A stretch of DNA of 64,000 nt from Roseateles oligotrophus (GTDB lineage: Bacteria; Pseudomonadota; Gammaproteobacteria; Burkholderiales; Burkholderiaceae_C): NCBI RefSeq assembly GCF_025717515.1, contig NZ_JAJIRN010000004.1, positions 1 to 64,000 of the forward strand. Reading direction: 5' to 3'. Each line of letters starts with the position of its first letter. The stretch's first letter is position 1. The position numbers were made by a program, and so were the translations under genes. Of the stretch, positions 17,833 through 26,528 are shown one piece after another. The notes beneath the pieces are model-generated. The model was not told the origin of the DNA and did not search any database. It was given only the letters and a program-made list of their open reading frames with translations.

Positions 17833-18975
17833 CTAACCCCCAACAGACAAACCAGCAAGGCGCCTGAATTGCCCATAGAACATCATGAAGCGATTCCATG
17901 CCTCCCTTTCTGAGGGATAAAGTGAGTGCGGCTGCGTTGGTCGAGCAAGATATTCCTGCAAATTCGTCGATGTCCAACCCATCTTTTTTAGGAAATAGGC
18001 TTTGTCAGCCTCCAGCTCCAGAAGAGTGGGATAAGGTATTTGTTCAATCATGGCAAGCGCCTCGTTGCGCCCCATTTGACCACTGACGACTAGTGCGCTG
18101 AGGTGGACTCGACGCTTGTCCACGCCAAACTTCTGAGGAAGAATGTAGCCTTGATAGAAACGAGTGAACACCGACTCGTAGTGCTTGTAGGGGTAGGGCT
18201 TGTAATTGAAATTCAGTTGCAGGTCGACCAATGCGGAGGCCTTGGTATAGTCCAAGTAGTCTAGGAAGGACACCCAACGATACCGCTGTACAGTCTGGTA
18301 CCAGAAGTTCCTAAAAGCTCCTATAGCCGGGAAAGTCGTCAGCTTCGGGCCATCAAAGCGCTTTGAGATGCCTCGGATATTCCTCGCATCAAACTTGAAC
18401 CAATTCCAGTCAGAGGGAATCCGTAACCCCTCTGTGGCTTGGTTTGTACCGGCCAGAATGTACTTTACTTTACGCGAAACAGCCTGCTCATAATTAACCG
18501 CCAACATAGCATTGTCGTATAGCAATTCCACGTCAATTACGTCGGCGTCAAAAAACGTTTGCATCAACCCACGGTACTCGGACCAGTCAATAACATGAGT
18601 ATACAAGTCTACATCAAGTTTCTTAACCAAGTTTTCGATGTTGCTCTGGGCTAATTCCGAGTTCCAGCCATTGTCCATATGGACGGCGAGAGGGCGTAAC
18701 CCGAGCCGCTTAGCCTGAACTAGAGTCCATGAACTGTCGAGCCCCCCAGAGACACCGACAATGCAATCGTAAGGCTTTCCGCGCCCTTGCGATTTAACGT
18801 TCGCGATAAACGCATCTAATGCGAATTGCTGAGCTTCCGGCGGCCGAGCAAGGAGTTTCCCAACACTCAGGGAAAACTCTGTGCAATAGTTGCACAGGCC
18901 ACAGGAATCGAAGCGGATATCGCTTACGCTGGTATCCATCACACAGCGGGTGCAAATACGGTAAGATTTCATCAT
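17833..18975 (-). CDS. wbpG: N-acetyl sugar amidotransferase, WbpG/LegA-type
   Basis: 380 aa. N-terminal cysteine cluster (Cys8, Cys11, Cys25, Cys28, Cys31), which may bind zinc, then an ATP-pyrophosphatase PP-loop IVGVSGGLDSSW near residues 72-83. WbpG-type enzymes use ammonia delivered by HisH/HisF partners to turn an acetamido group of a sugar into an acetamidino group. The two partner genes lie directly upstream, with only a 3-bp gap to hisF-like, which fits P. aeruginosa B-band O-antigen biology where WbpG, HisH2 and HisF2 act together on UDP-ManNAc(3NAc)A. Which sugar is amidated here is unknown. Confidence 0.88.
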   Translation of the reverse strand: MMKSYRICTRCVMDTSVSDIRFDSCGLCNYCTEFSLSVGKLLARPPEAQQFALDAFIANVKSQGRGKPYDCIVGVSGGLDSSWTLVQAKRLGLRPLAVHMDNGWNSELAQSNIENLVKKLDVDLYTHVIDWSEYRGLMQTFFDADVIDVELLYDNAMLAVNYEQAVSRKVKYILAGTNQATEGLRIPSDWNWFKFDARNIRGISKRFDGPKLTTFPAIGAFRNFWYQTVQRYRWVSFLDYLDYTKASALVDLQLNFNYKPYPYKHYESVFTRFYQGYILPQKFGVDKRRVHLSALVVSGQMGRNEALAMIEQIPYPTLLELEADKAYFLKKMGWTSTNLQEYLARPTQPHSLYPSEREAWNRFMMFYGQFRRLAGLSVGG

Positions 18976-18978
18976 TAT

Positions 18979-19746
18979 TTATGAGCCCTCCCCAAGAACG
19001 GCATCAATTTCGTCCGAACTTGGATAAGTTATGAGCACGGCCCTATGTGGTCCATGGTAGACAAAAAAGGCACCTGCGGCCACTGCACAGGCACCACTAC
19101 GGAGGCCGTTCGCGATATCCGCAAGTTTGCCAACACCACCAGAAGCAATAACAGGCACCTCGACTTGTTGGGCGATGTCCCGAATTAGTTTGAGGTCCAT
19201 CCCAGCCATTTCTCCGTCACGATCAACGGAGTTTATGAGTATCTCGCCTGCGCCTGCCCGCACTACGCGCGCAACGTAATCTTGCCAACTGCAGGTATGG
19301 TATTTTCCTGCTGAAGCTGAATAGAGCCGACGGCGCCCGAGCCAGTCGGTCTTGATATCAATAGAAGCAACCACGCTTTGGTTACCGAACTGCTTTGCAA
19401 GATTACTGACCAAATCAAGTTCAGCTAATGCACCAGTTTGGATGCTAACCTTCTCGACACCGAGTGCGAATAGTCGCCGGGCCTGTTCGACGGTTCTAAT
19501 CCCTCCACCGTAGCACAAAGGCATAAAGCACTCAGCCGCGAACTGTTCGATCAGGGTGTAATCGGGACCTCTACCATCCCTACTCGCATCAATGTCGAGC
19601 ACGATCAACTCGTCGACCTCTTTCTCATTGAAGATGCGAATCGCATTAATCGGATCGCCTACGTACTTCGGATTTTTAAAATTTCGTGTTTTGACCAAAC
19701 CGCCGCGGCGCAGCAGTAAACAGGGAATAATGCGTTTTCGTAGCAT
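18979..19746 (-). CDS. hisF2: HisF-like ammonia-channel subunit (HisF2), cyclase residue lost
   Basis: 255 aa TIM barrel closely resembling imidazole-glycerol-phosphate synthase subunit HisF (LRKRIIPCL, CYGGGIRTVEQARRLFALG, AGAGEILINSVDRDGEMAG, VPVIASGGVG). The catalytic Asp11 of true HisF (in CLDVKDG) is replaced by Leu in CLLLRRGG, while the second catalytic Asp in ASIDIK is kept. True histidine cyclase activity is therefore unlikely; in WbpG systems HisF2 guides ammonia from HisH2 to the amidotransferase. ATG at 19746 is preferred to TTG 19752; it lies two bases past the HisH stop. Confidence 0.87.
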   Translation of the reverse strand: MLRKRIIPCLLLRRGGLVKTRNFKNPKYVGDPINAIRIFNEKEVDELIVLDIDASRDGRGPDYTLIEQFAAECFMPLCYGGGIRTVEQARRLFALGVEKVSIQTGALAELDLVSNLAKQFGNQSVVASIDIKTDWLGRRRLYSASAGKYHTCSWQDYVARVVRAGAGEILINSVDRDGEMAGMDLKLIRDIAQQVEVPVIASGGVGKLADIANGLRSGACAVAAGAFFVYHGPHRAVLITYPSSDEIDAVLGEGS

Positions 19747-19748
19747 GA

Positions 19749-20363
19749 TCAAAGATCGCCAAAACGCTTCATCAGCGCCATTCCGTACCTGTGACTCTTC
19801 TCGGGATGGAATTGAACCCCGTAAAGATTGCCGTGACTAAATGCCGCAACGAATTCATGACCATGGTTAGATGTCGCTACTATGTCGTTCGGTTCCCGGC
19901 AATGCACATAGTAAGAATGGACGAAGTAGTAACGCTGACGCACATCGTCGAGAGAAACCACTCGATCTTCTCGAGTTAGTTTGATCGTGTTCCACCCCAT
20001 ATGTGGCACTTTAAGATTTGGTTGGTCAGAAGGGATCTGGAACTTGCGGACATCGGCGTCTACCCAACCAAGTCCGAGCCGATTGCCTTCCTCACTTCTA
20101 CAACACATAAGTTGCATGCCCAAGCAAATGCCGAGTATTGGAACTCGATTTTTCAGGGCAGCTTCAGCTAGCGCTCCAGTCAGCCCAGCTGCTTGCAACT
20201 GAGTCATTCCGTAATCGAAGGACCCAACTCCTGGAAGCACTAGTTTGCGTGCTGCTAACACACCCGTAGGGCAATCTACAAATTCAGTTTCCTGTCCGAG
20301 CGCGCGAAACATATTAGCGATCGAATTGATGTTCCCCGACCCGTATGAGACGATTGAGATCAT
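19749..20363 (-). CDS. hisH2: HisH-like glutamine amidotransferase (HisH2)
   Basis: 204 aa class I glutamine amidotransferase. Nucleophile Cys80 in PILGICLGMQLM, and the His-Glu pair in YGVQFHPEKSHRYG near the C-terminus complete the triad; LVLPGVGSFDYGM is the HisH oxyanion region. It releases ammonia from glutamine for the HisF2/WbpG complex. No other his genes are nearby, which separates it from the histidine operon. First gene of the amidation trio; the 427 bp upstream contain an ISAs1 relic and may supply its promoter. Confidence 0.88.
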   Translation of the reverse strand: MISIVSYGSGNINSIANMFRALGQETEFVDCPTGVLAARKLVLPGVGSFDYGMTQLQAAGLTGALAEAALKNRVPILGICLGMQLMCCRSEEGNRLGLGWVDADVRKFQIPSDQPNLKVPHMGWNTIKLTREDRVVSLDDVRQRYYFVHSYYVHCREPNDIVATSNHGHEFVAAFSHGNLYGVQFHPEKSHRYGMALMKRFGDL

Positions 20364-20447
20364 TAAGCTTCCATTCAGGGCGATTGCACAAATATTTCTG
20401 CTAAATAGCAGGCTTAGTTCCTGTACCGTAAATTAATCATGGATACC

Positions 20448-20740
20448 TCAACAATGCTGCATGGAGAACAGGGTTTCACGGGACGCGACACTCTTGGCAA
20501 CTTCCATTCGTTTGATTCCGAAACTGCTTTGCTGGACTTGTCCTGCTTAATCAAGTTCGATGCAATGCGCCGCAGGATTTCAACCTTCTGCTGACTGTCA
20601 CCGCTGCGAATGCGGCAATTGTCCTCGCTGAAGCTCATGTACTCGTCCAAGAGGGAGGGGCAGTAGCGACCACGCGGATCCTCCAGCGCCGCAAAACACC
20701 TCAAAAATCTCAGTGCGGCTGCTTGTTGTTCTGTGTTCAA
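20448..20740 (-). pseudogene. ISAs1-family transposase relic (internal deletion, frameshift)
   Basis: The reading frame from 20740 begins with a segment like ISAs1 N-termini (RFLRCFAALEDPRGR) and jumps straight to a segment like ISAs1 C-termini (SEDNCRIRSGD, then EILRRIASNLIKQDKSSK), with the whole catalytic middle missing. A frame change after about 20540 lets the similarity continue (GIKRMEVAKS) to a TGA at 20448. Only about 100 of the usual 350-400 codons remain, so it is dead. It fills the gap between the WbpE-like and hisH-like genes and marks a junction between two island modules. Identified by eye from family motifs. Confidence 0.6.
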
Positions 20741-20791
20741 CGACAGCTTCTGTCGCTTACCATGCGCCGCCCATTTGCGGTCACGTCTAAT

Positions 20792-21967
20792 TCAAAAATT
20801 GCCACTCGGCATCATGCAATCACCATGAGCTTCCTTCGTGTTCAAGGTGCCGTTCCCGAATGCAGCAATTGACGAGGCGACGTACTCTATCTGCTCATGG
20901 GTCATTTCTGGGAAGATCGGCAGCGACAAGATGCGGCTCTGGTCGTGGTGTGCGTTCGGGAAGTCCGACGGCTGGTGACTTAGAGACTTGTAGCACGGCA
21001 GGAACGGCAGCGCGACTGGGTAGTTCACCACAGTCTGGATGCCCCTGGACTTCAGGTGCGCGGCCAGCGCGTCGCGGCGCTCGTGCCGGATTACGTACAG
21101 ATGCCAGACCGGCTCCCGGCCTTGCGCGACCACCGGGAGTCGAACGCCGGCAATGCCCGCAAGGCGCTCCTGATACACCGCAGCCAGTTGCTGGCGGGCG
21201 TGGGTCCAATGGGTCAAATGACGTAACTTGACCGATAGGATGGCGGCCTGCAGACCATCCAGTCGGCTGTTGATGCCTTCGATCTGGTGATCGCCCTTGG
21301 TCAGGCCGCCGTGGCGTGCGAACATGGCCATGCGCCGCGCCAGATCGGCATCATTGGTCGTGACGGCACCTGCATCGCCCATCGCGCCGAGGTTCTTGCC
21401 GGGGTAGAACGAAAACGACGCAGCATCGCCGAAGGTGCCGACCAATTGGCCCTTGTAGCGAGCTAGGTGAGCTTGAGCGCAGTCCTCGAGCACCCAAAGA
21501 CCGTTTGGCCGGGCCAGGGCCATGATGGAGTCCATGTCTGCTGGTTGGCCGAAGAGGTGCACCGGCACGATGCCCACGGTACGCGGGGTGATCAGCGCGG
21601 AGATCTTGGTCGGGTCGATCGTATGGGTGTCCGGGTCGGTGTCGCAAAAAACGACCTTCGCGCCCAACTGAGAAATCGTCTCGGTCGTGGAGATCCAGGA
21701 GTGCGCTGGGGCGATGACCTCGTCTCCCGCCTTGACGCCGAGCGCGTGCATCGCGATATAGAGCGAGTCCGTACCGTTAGCGCAGGACACGCAGTGCTGC
21801 GCGTTCATCAGTTCGGCGAAGGCTGACTCGAAGCGCTCTACGAAAGGACCACGAATGAAGGCCGACGTGCGGATGACCTCGGCGATTGCTTCGTCAATGT
21901 CCGTCTTGATCGTCAGGTACTGCGCGTGTAGATCCGAGAAGGGCACGTAAACGTCATTGATTGCCAT
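20792..21967 (-). CDS. DegT/DnrJ/EryC1/StrS aminotransferase, WbpE-like (set 1)
   Basis: 391 aa PLP aminotransferase. Motifs: VPFSDLHAQYLTIK at the N-terminus, NGTDSLYIAMHALG, VLEDCAQAHLARYKG and Schiff-base Lys191 in SFSFYPGKNLGAMGDAG. WbpE transaminates UDP-2-acetamido-3-oxo-GlcA at C3 using glutamate. The assignment rests on the WbpD-like and WbpB-like genes directly upstream, in the order of the pathway. Start ATG at 21967 overlaps the wbpD-like stop by 14 bp. After the last family residues the protein has a short tail that ends next to the ISAs1 relic, so the 3' end may have been altered. Confidence 0.85.
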   Translation of the reverse strand: MAINDVYVPFSDLHAQYLTIKTDIDEAIAEVIRTSAFIRGPFVERFESAFAELMNAQHCVSCANGTDSLYIAMHALGVKAGDEVIAPAHSWISTTETISQLGAKVVFCDTDPDTHTIDPTKISALITPRTVGIVPVHLFGQPADMDSIMALARPNGLWVLEDCAQAHLARYKGQLVGTFGDAASFSFYPGKNLGAMGDAGAVTTNDADLARRMAMFARHGGLTKGDHQIEGINSRLDGLQAAILSVKLRHLTHWTHARQQLAAVYQERLAGIAGVRLPVVAQGREPVWHLYVIRHERRDALAAHLKSRGIQTVVNYPVALPFLPCYKSLSHQPSDFPNAHHDQSRILSLPIFPEMTHEQIEYVASSIAAFGNGTLNTKEAHGDCMMPSGNF

Positions 21968-22454
21968 GGTTGGGTGGGTCCTCTGAATGCATGGGGCGCA
22001 GGAGGCGCGCCGGATTTCCGACGTAGAAGCCAGATTCTGAAATGTCGCGGGTCACGACGGCACCGGCACCAATAACGACGTCATCGCAAATGCGCACGGG
22101 CATGATCGTCGCGTTGGAGCCGATCGACACCCGGTCGCCGATATTGGTTGACCGCCAGAGTTCCTGGCGGCCACGCGCAGGACAGCCAACGGCAAACACG
22201 TCATTGATGAACATGACGCCGTGGCCAATGAAGCAGTCCTCGCCGATGGCGACCAACTCGCAAATGAAACTATGCGATTGGATGCGCGTACGCGCACCGA
22301 CGGTGACACCCTTCTGTATCTCGACAAACGGGCCCACGAAGCATTGGTCGCCGAGTTCGCACTCGTAGACGTTGGCTGGTGCAACAATCTTCACACCACT
22401 TCCGCAACGAACGTCCCGGATTGCCGCGTTCAGCACCGCGGGTTTAGCGTCCAT
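21954..22454 (-). CDS. Hexapeptide-repeat acetyltransferase, WbpD-like (set 1)
   Basis: 166 aa, almost all left-handed beta-helix: turns such as CELGDQCFVGPFVEIQKG, IGEDCFIGHGVMFIND, IGDRVSIGSNATIMPVRI and CDDVVIGAGAVVTRDI, ending in VGNPARLLRP. WbpD acetylates the 3-amino group produced by WbpE with acetyl-CoA to make UDP-GlcNAc(3NAc)A. The one-base gap after the WbpB-like stop and the overlap with the WbpE-like start put it in that pathway. It is shorter than the second copy at 37836-38426 (196 aa). Confidence 0.83.
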   Translation of the reverse strand: MDAKPAVLNAAIRDVRCGSGVKIVAPANVYECELGDQCFVGPFVEIQKGVTVGARTRIQSHSFICELVAIGEDCFIGHGVMFINDVFAVGCPARGRQELWRSTNIGDRVSIGSNATIMPVRICDDVVIGAGAVVTRDISESGFYVGNPARLLRPMHSEDPPNHGNQ

Positions 22455-22455
22455 A

Positions 22456-23514
22456 TCAGCACATTCCCAGTTTGCTGTGCACTGTCTTCAGGGGCAACTC
22501 GACTTCCCGACCACTGGCCATCGACTCGTAGAGCGCGGCTACCAATTCCAGACTGACGCGGCCTTCGTGTCCGTCCACCAGAGCTTGCTCTCGTCCTTCG
22601 AGTACCGCGACGACATGTTCGTAATACGCTTGGTGGCCGAAGCCATAGACATTGGGTGGATTGACCGAAAAGCGGTCCATGACCTCGCTGTCCTCGGGCT
22701 TGGAATCCACGAAATTCCAGTGGCGTATCTTGTTAACGGCGAATCCGCCGATCTCCACGGTGCCGCCGGATCCGAGTACGGACAACGATCCCTCAAGGTC
22801 CTTTGGCCGGGTGGCATTGGTCGCTTCGACTATTCCCACTGCGCCGCTACGGAACTTGATCGTTGCGACTGCCGTGTCTTCGGCCTCGATGTCCACTAGC
22901 GCCCGCACCCCGCGAGCGTGGATGCTCTCGACGGGGCCCATGAACCAGCCCAACATGTCCACGTGATGGCTGGCCTGGTTTGCAATAACGCCGCCGTCTT
23001 GAGCCCAAGTGCCGCGCCATGCGTCTTGAGCGTAATAGCTTTGGTCCCGACACCAGCGAACCCGCACCGTGCCGAGCACGAGTTGGCCGAAACGGCCGCT
23101 GTCCAACGCCTCACGGGCCTTGACCACCGGCACGTTGAAGCGATTCTGCTTTACCACCAGCAGATGCACCTTGTTGCGTTCGGCTGCCGCAATCATCGCG
23201 TCTGCATCTTCAAGCCGTAGCGCCATTGGCTTCTCGACGATGACATGCTTTCCGGCATTGGCCACCATGATGGCGTGCTCGGCATGCATGCCGCTGGGCG
23301 TAAGCACCGCTACTGCGTCAATGTCCTTCATCGCCAGCATGCCGTTGATACTGTTGAATCCAGGAACGCCGAAGCGTTCAGAGAACGCCTTCAGTCGTTG
23401 AGGCTCAATATCGCAAACCGCCGCGAGGCAGGCGCCGACAATCTGGCCGGTGCCGAGCAATTCAGCGTGACGCTTGGCAATGCGGCCGCAGCCGATGATA
23501 GCGATACGAATCAT
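22456..23514 (-). CDS. Gfo/Idh/MocA-family oxidoreductase, WbpB-like (set 1)
   Basis: 352 aa. N-terminal Rossmann domain [19 protein letters not shown], then the family signature [17 protein letters not shown] and [18 protein letters not shown]; the C-terminal domain has [20 protein letters not shown] with the conserved His pair. WbpB oxidises C3 of UDP-GlcNAcA, regenerating NAD+ with alpha-ketoglutarate. ATG at 23514 is chosen because it gives an ATGA overlap with the Ugd-like gene; a start five codons upstream is possible. Confidence 0.85.
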   Translation of the reverse strand: MIRIAIIGCGRIAKRHAELLGTGQIVGACLAAVCDIEPQRLKAFSERFGVPGFNSINGMLAMKDIDAVAVLTPSGMHAEHAIMVANAGKHVIVEKPMALRLEDADAMIAAAERNKVHLLVVKQNRFNVPVVKAREALDSGRFGQLVLGTVRVRWCRDQSYYAQDAWRGTWAQDGGVIANQASHHVDMLGWFMGPVESIHARGVRALVDIEAEDTAVATIKFRSGAVGIVEATNATRPKDLEGSLSVLGSGGTVEIGGFAVNKIRHWNFVDSKPEDSEVMDRFSVNPPNVYGFGHQAYYEHVVAVLEGREQALVDGHEGRVSLELVAALYESMASGREVELPLKTVHSKLGMC

Positions 23515-24833
23515 GGTCTTCCAATACAAAAATATTCAAGGCCTGCTTCTCTGGCTTGAGTAGGGTCAAAAATATTGCGTCCGTCGAAAACGATCGGGGT
23601 CAAGAGCTTTGACGTAATCGCATCAAGGTCTGCACTTCGGAACTCTTTCCATTCCGTTACAAGCACTAACGCGTGGGCACCTTCCAGAGCCCGCATCGCG
23701 TTGTCAGAGAATTGCATCGCTTCAGAAATACTGATAACTCGACGGGCCTCTTGCGACGCTGCTGGGTCGTAAGCGGATATGGTTGCTCCGGCATTGAGCA
23801 AATAGCGAATTAGCACGAGACTGGAAGCTTCGCGCATATCGTCAGTATTGGGCTTGAATGCCAGCCCCCATATTGCGAAATGCCGACCCACCAAATTTTC
23901 ACCAAATCGCTCTGATATTTTCGCGGCAAGCACATGCTTCTGTGCCTCGTTCGCTGCTTCGACAGCGCCAAGCACTCGGAGTGGGACTTGGTGGTCCGCT
24001 CCGATTCTTATTAAGGCTTGGACATCTTTTGGAAAGCAAGAACCACCGTACCCGCAACCAGGGTAAAGAAAATGTGTACCGATGCGTGGATCTGCGCCTA
24101 TGCCGCGACGTACTTGATCAATATCTGCACCAACTTTCTCGGCCAGCATGGCCAGTTCATTCATGAAGCTGATACGAGTGGCGAGCATCGCATTTGCTGC
24201 ATACTTCGTCATTTCGGCAGAGCGCGAATCCATCAACATTAGTTTGGTATGGTTGCGCTCGAAAGGTGCGTAGAGGCGTTTCAACGTATCGGTGGCAGCT
24301 GTATCCTCCGAGCCGATAACGATTCGATCTGGGCGCATGAAATCTTCTATCGCCGCGCCCTCCTTTAGAAACTCAGGATTCGATACTACAGCGAAATCCA
24401 AGTCTAAACCTCTGCCACTCAAAGTATCCTTGATTATTTGAGAGACCTTGGCCGCAGTACCGACAGGTACGGTACTCTTGTTCACGACGATGCGCGCGTC
24501 ATTCATCATTTCACCGATGGCACGGGCAGCTGATAGTACATACTGGAGGTCCGCCGAGCCATCTTCACCGCGGGGTGTTCCAACTGCAATGAATTGCAAG
24601 TGACCGTGTTGAACGGCCAATTCCACATCAGTCGTAAACCGCATCCGGCCAGCCGCCACATTAATGCGCACCATGTCACTCAAGCCGGGCTCATAAATTG
24701 AAATTTCACCGGCTTTCAGAGCGGCTATTTTCTCGATATCAATGTCAAGGCAAAGTACGTCGTTACCAATGTCCGCCAAACATGCTCCGGTGACGAGCCC
24801 AACATACCCACTTCCAATAACTGTTACTTTCAT
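23511..24833 (-). CDS. UDP-glucose/UDP-GlcNAc 6-dehydrogenase family (Ugd type)
   Basis: 440 aa. NAD-binding [20 protein letters not shown], then [35 protein letters not shown] and the catalytic Cys266 in [14 protein letters not shown]. The overall sequence looks like the Ugd (UDP-glucose) branch; context, directly before WbpB/D/E-like genes, would call for a UDP-GlcNAc 6-dehydrogenase (WbpA role). The substrate is therefore open: either it makes UDP-GlcA as a separate precursor, or it accepts UDP-GlcNAc. The start at 24833 is set by the Rossmann motif; upstream in-frame codons show no family similarity. Confidence 0.88.
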   Translation of the reverse strand: MKVTVIGSGYVGLVTGACLADIGNDVLCLDIDIEKIAALKAGEISIYEPGLSDMVRINVAAGRMRFTTDVELAVQHGHLQFIAVGTPRGEDGSADLQYVLSAARAIGEMMNDARIVVNKSTVPVGTAAKVSQIIKDTLSGRGLDLDFAVVSNPEFLKEGAAIEDFMRPDRIVIGSEDTAATDTLKRLYAPFERNHTKLMLMDSRSAEMTKYAANAMLATRISFMNELAMLAEKVGADIDQVRRGIGADPRIGTHFLYPGCGYGGSCFPKDVQALIRIGADHQVPLRVLGAVEAANEAQKHVLAAKISERFGENLVGRHFAIWGLAFKPNTDDMREASSLVLIRYLLNAGATISAYDPAASQEARRVISISEAMQFSDNAMRALEGAHALVLVTEWKEFRSADLDAITSKLLTPIVFDGRNIFDPTQAREAGLEYFCIGRP

Positions 24834-24859
24834 AAAACTATTCCTCCCTACATGAGTAT

Positions 24860-25026
24860 CTATTCGTTGTAGTCGTAAGCCTTGAAGCCTGCCATCTTGA
24901 CAAAGTTGTGGTGCCGATCCGAGGTGTAGTCGGCCTCGACCAATTCGCCAAACGTGGCGGGGGCATACAGCCAAGCTTCTCATTGGCTTTGGTCGGATCG
25001 CCAAGCAGGGCTTCGACTTCGGTAGG
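24860..25026 (-). pseudogene. GDP-mannose 4,6-dehydratase (gmd)-like 3' relic
   Basis: The minus strand reads [19 protein letters not shown], strongly like the C-terminal region of Gmd (family pattern [21 protein letters not shown]). One base appears lost right after it: reading on in the next frame gives [18 protein letters not shown] and runs to a TAG at 24860. Only about 55 codons remain, and the N-terminal and catalytic parts are absent. It lies just upstream of the ugd-like start and shows that a GDP-sugar (rhamnose or fucose) pathway gene once sat here. Confidence 0.6.
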
Positions 25027-25336
25027 CAGGGTAGTCCAGCAGAATGCTATCGTCCCGGAACTCACTCGAGGCCAGAGCGGCGATGCCACGTCGCACCGCC
25101 TGCCCAATCGCTTTAAGCTTCGCCGACTACAGCGCCCCATAGTTAGGCACTTCGGGGCACTGCCCCACAAAGCGCAGCGCCCTTCACCGCACATGACATG
25201 GTCTGAATAAAGTTCGACTGCGAATGGTGACATGATCACTCGAGACCCGGCAGGTACGCAGTTACATTGCATGCAACAGGACTCAAGGCCGGAGTCAGGA
25301 TAGGAATTGAGACCACCCACATCTGAACGCAGTCCA
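25027..25336. other. Non-coding scar between gmd relic and wzz-like gene
   Basis: No intact gene. On the minus strand a short open stretch (about 25027-25130) encodes a charged segment with [20 protein letters not shown], which looks protein-derived but which I cannot assign; a stop precedes it. The remaining bases up to 25336 show no family resemblance. The segment is best seen as a recombination scar where at least one gene was lost. A promoter for the ugd-like gene could be here, but none is convincing. Confidence 0.45.
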
Positions 25337-26524
25337 TCAGCTTCGGCCCAGTGCTCGTGCAAACGCAAATCGCAATCGAGCAATTTGTTCTACAGCTGCA
25401 GGCTTTTTGACAAATCCGTGCAGGGCGCTGCGTGCAAAAACGAACAGCAGCAAGAACATGGAAGTTGTCACCATGACCAACGTAGCAATCAAAGCCTTCT
25501 TGGGCTTGCTCTTGCGCTCTGGAGGCTCTGCATAGTCAACAATTTGATTAACAACATTCTCACGGGCCTCGTCAACTTTTGCTGACTCATACTGCCTGGC
25601 CAAAATATCGAAAAGTACCTCTTGATATTTTACATTACGGAGCAACCCAAGATAGTCGGCGTCAGAAGGGCCGGGGGCTCCGGTAGACTTATTTAGTTTC
25701 ACCAATTGACCGCGCAGTGCCGCGAGTTCGGTTTGCCCCTGCTTGTATTCCGGTGCCGATTCCGACAGAAAGCCACGCATGGTAACGAGTTTAGTTTCCT
25801 GAACAGTAATTTGGGCTTGCAATTGAGCCACGGCAGACACAACGGCACCGGAGGATTTGAGCACCGAACTATTGATGCCGCTCGCCTTCAACGCCTGCTC
25901 TGCTTGAGTTAACTTTTCTTTGGTTTGGGTAAGCTGCGCTTCAAAGAATATCCGTCGGTGCTGAGCTTCAGTGATGGTCATGCGCTTCAGCAAATTGCCC
26001 ATCTCTTCCACATAAGCATTGGCAAGTTGCGCTGCAACAACGGGATCTCCATCGTCCACCGCCACCGTAATGAAGCCATCTTTTCCAGCTTCAATTTTTG
26101 TTCTGCTTTCAAGTGCCTTACGAGCCTGCTCTTTGAGTCTCGCCTCGTAGCGCCCCATCAATTGGAAACGGACGATCAAGGCATCTTGAACCGAGTTGGA
26201 TTTCAAAAAACCAATAAATTGGTCATTGGGGTTTTTGATACCGGCTGCAGAACCGGCCAAGCCACCGAGGGCACCTAGGCTCTTCAGCAGGACCGCCTCG
26301 CCGCTACTTTGCTGCTGCGGAGGCATGAACTTGGTGGTCGCGGTAAAGGTGGGGGGAATAGTGAAAGTGATGCCTAAGGCAAGCAGGCCGGCGGCCAACG
26401 GGCCCAACACCAGCAAGCGCAGGTTGTCGACGACTATTTGCAGCAAGTCGAGAAGGCTGGTGTCCGGACTGTCTTCATCGTGAAGGGTGCTTTCGGTCAT
26501 GGTCTGGATGGTTTTTTCAGTCAT
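25337..26524 (-). CDS. wzz: Wzz/chain-length-determinant-type polysaccharide co-polymerase
   Basis: 395 aa. Two membrane helices, one near 45-65 (LLVLGPLAAGLLALGITF) and one near 345-365 (ALIATLVMVTTSMFLLLFVF), enclose a long periplasmic region with a helical stretch (about 160-250). The proline-rich turn before the second helix (AEPPERKSKPKKA) is typical of Wzz. No Walker motifs or tyrosine-rich tail follow, so it lacks the kinase domain of Wzc and no separate kinase gene was seen. It should set polymer length together with a Wzy. ATG at 26524, four bases after the wza stop, is preferred to upstream codons. Confidence 0.85.
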   Translation of the reverse strand: MTEKTIQTMTESTLHDEDSPDTSLLDLLQIVVDNLRLLVLGPLAAGLLALGITFTIPPTFTATTKFMPPQQQSSGEAVLLKSLGALGGLAGSAAGIKNPNDQFIGFLKSNSVQDALIVRFQLMGRYEARLKEQARKALESRTKIEAGKDGFITVAVDDGDPVVAAQLANAYVEEMGNLLKRMTITEAQHRRIFFEAQLTQTKEKLTQAEQALKASGINSSVLKSSGAVVSAVAQLQAQITVQETKLVTMRGFLSESAPEYKQGQTELAALRGQLVKLNKSTGAPGPSDADYLGLLRNVKYQEVLFDILARQYESAKVDEARENVVNQIVDYAEPPERKSKPKKALIATLVMVTTSMFLLLFVFARSALHGFVKKPAAVEQIARLRFAFARALGRS

Positions 26525-26528
26525 GACT

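Noticed and set aside
18979-20363. hisF/hisH as part of the histidine operon
   Set aside because: No other his genes nearby, a wbpG-type partner adjacent, and a lost catalytic Asp in HisF.
24838-25383. 181-codon frame covering the spacer upstream of ugd
   Set aside because: Only a short piece resembles a known family (Gmd) and it needs a frameshift to continue; the rest looks like random translation, so it is recorded as a relic and not a gene.
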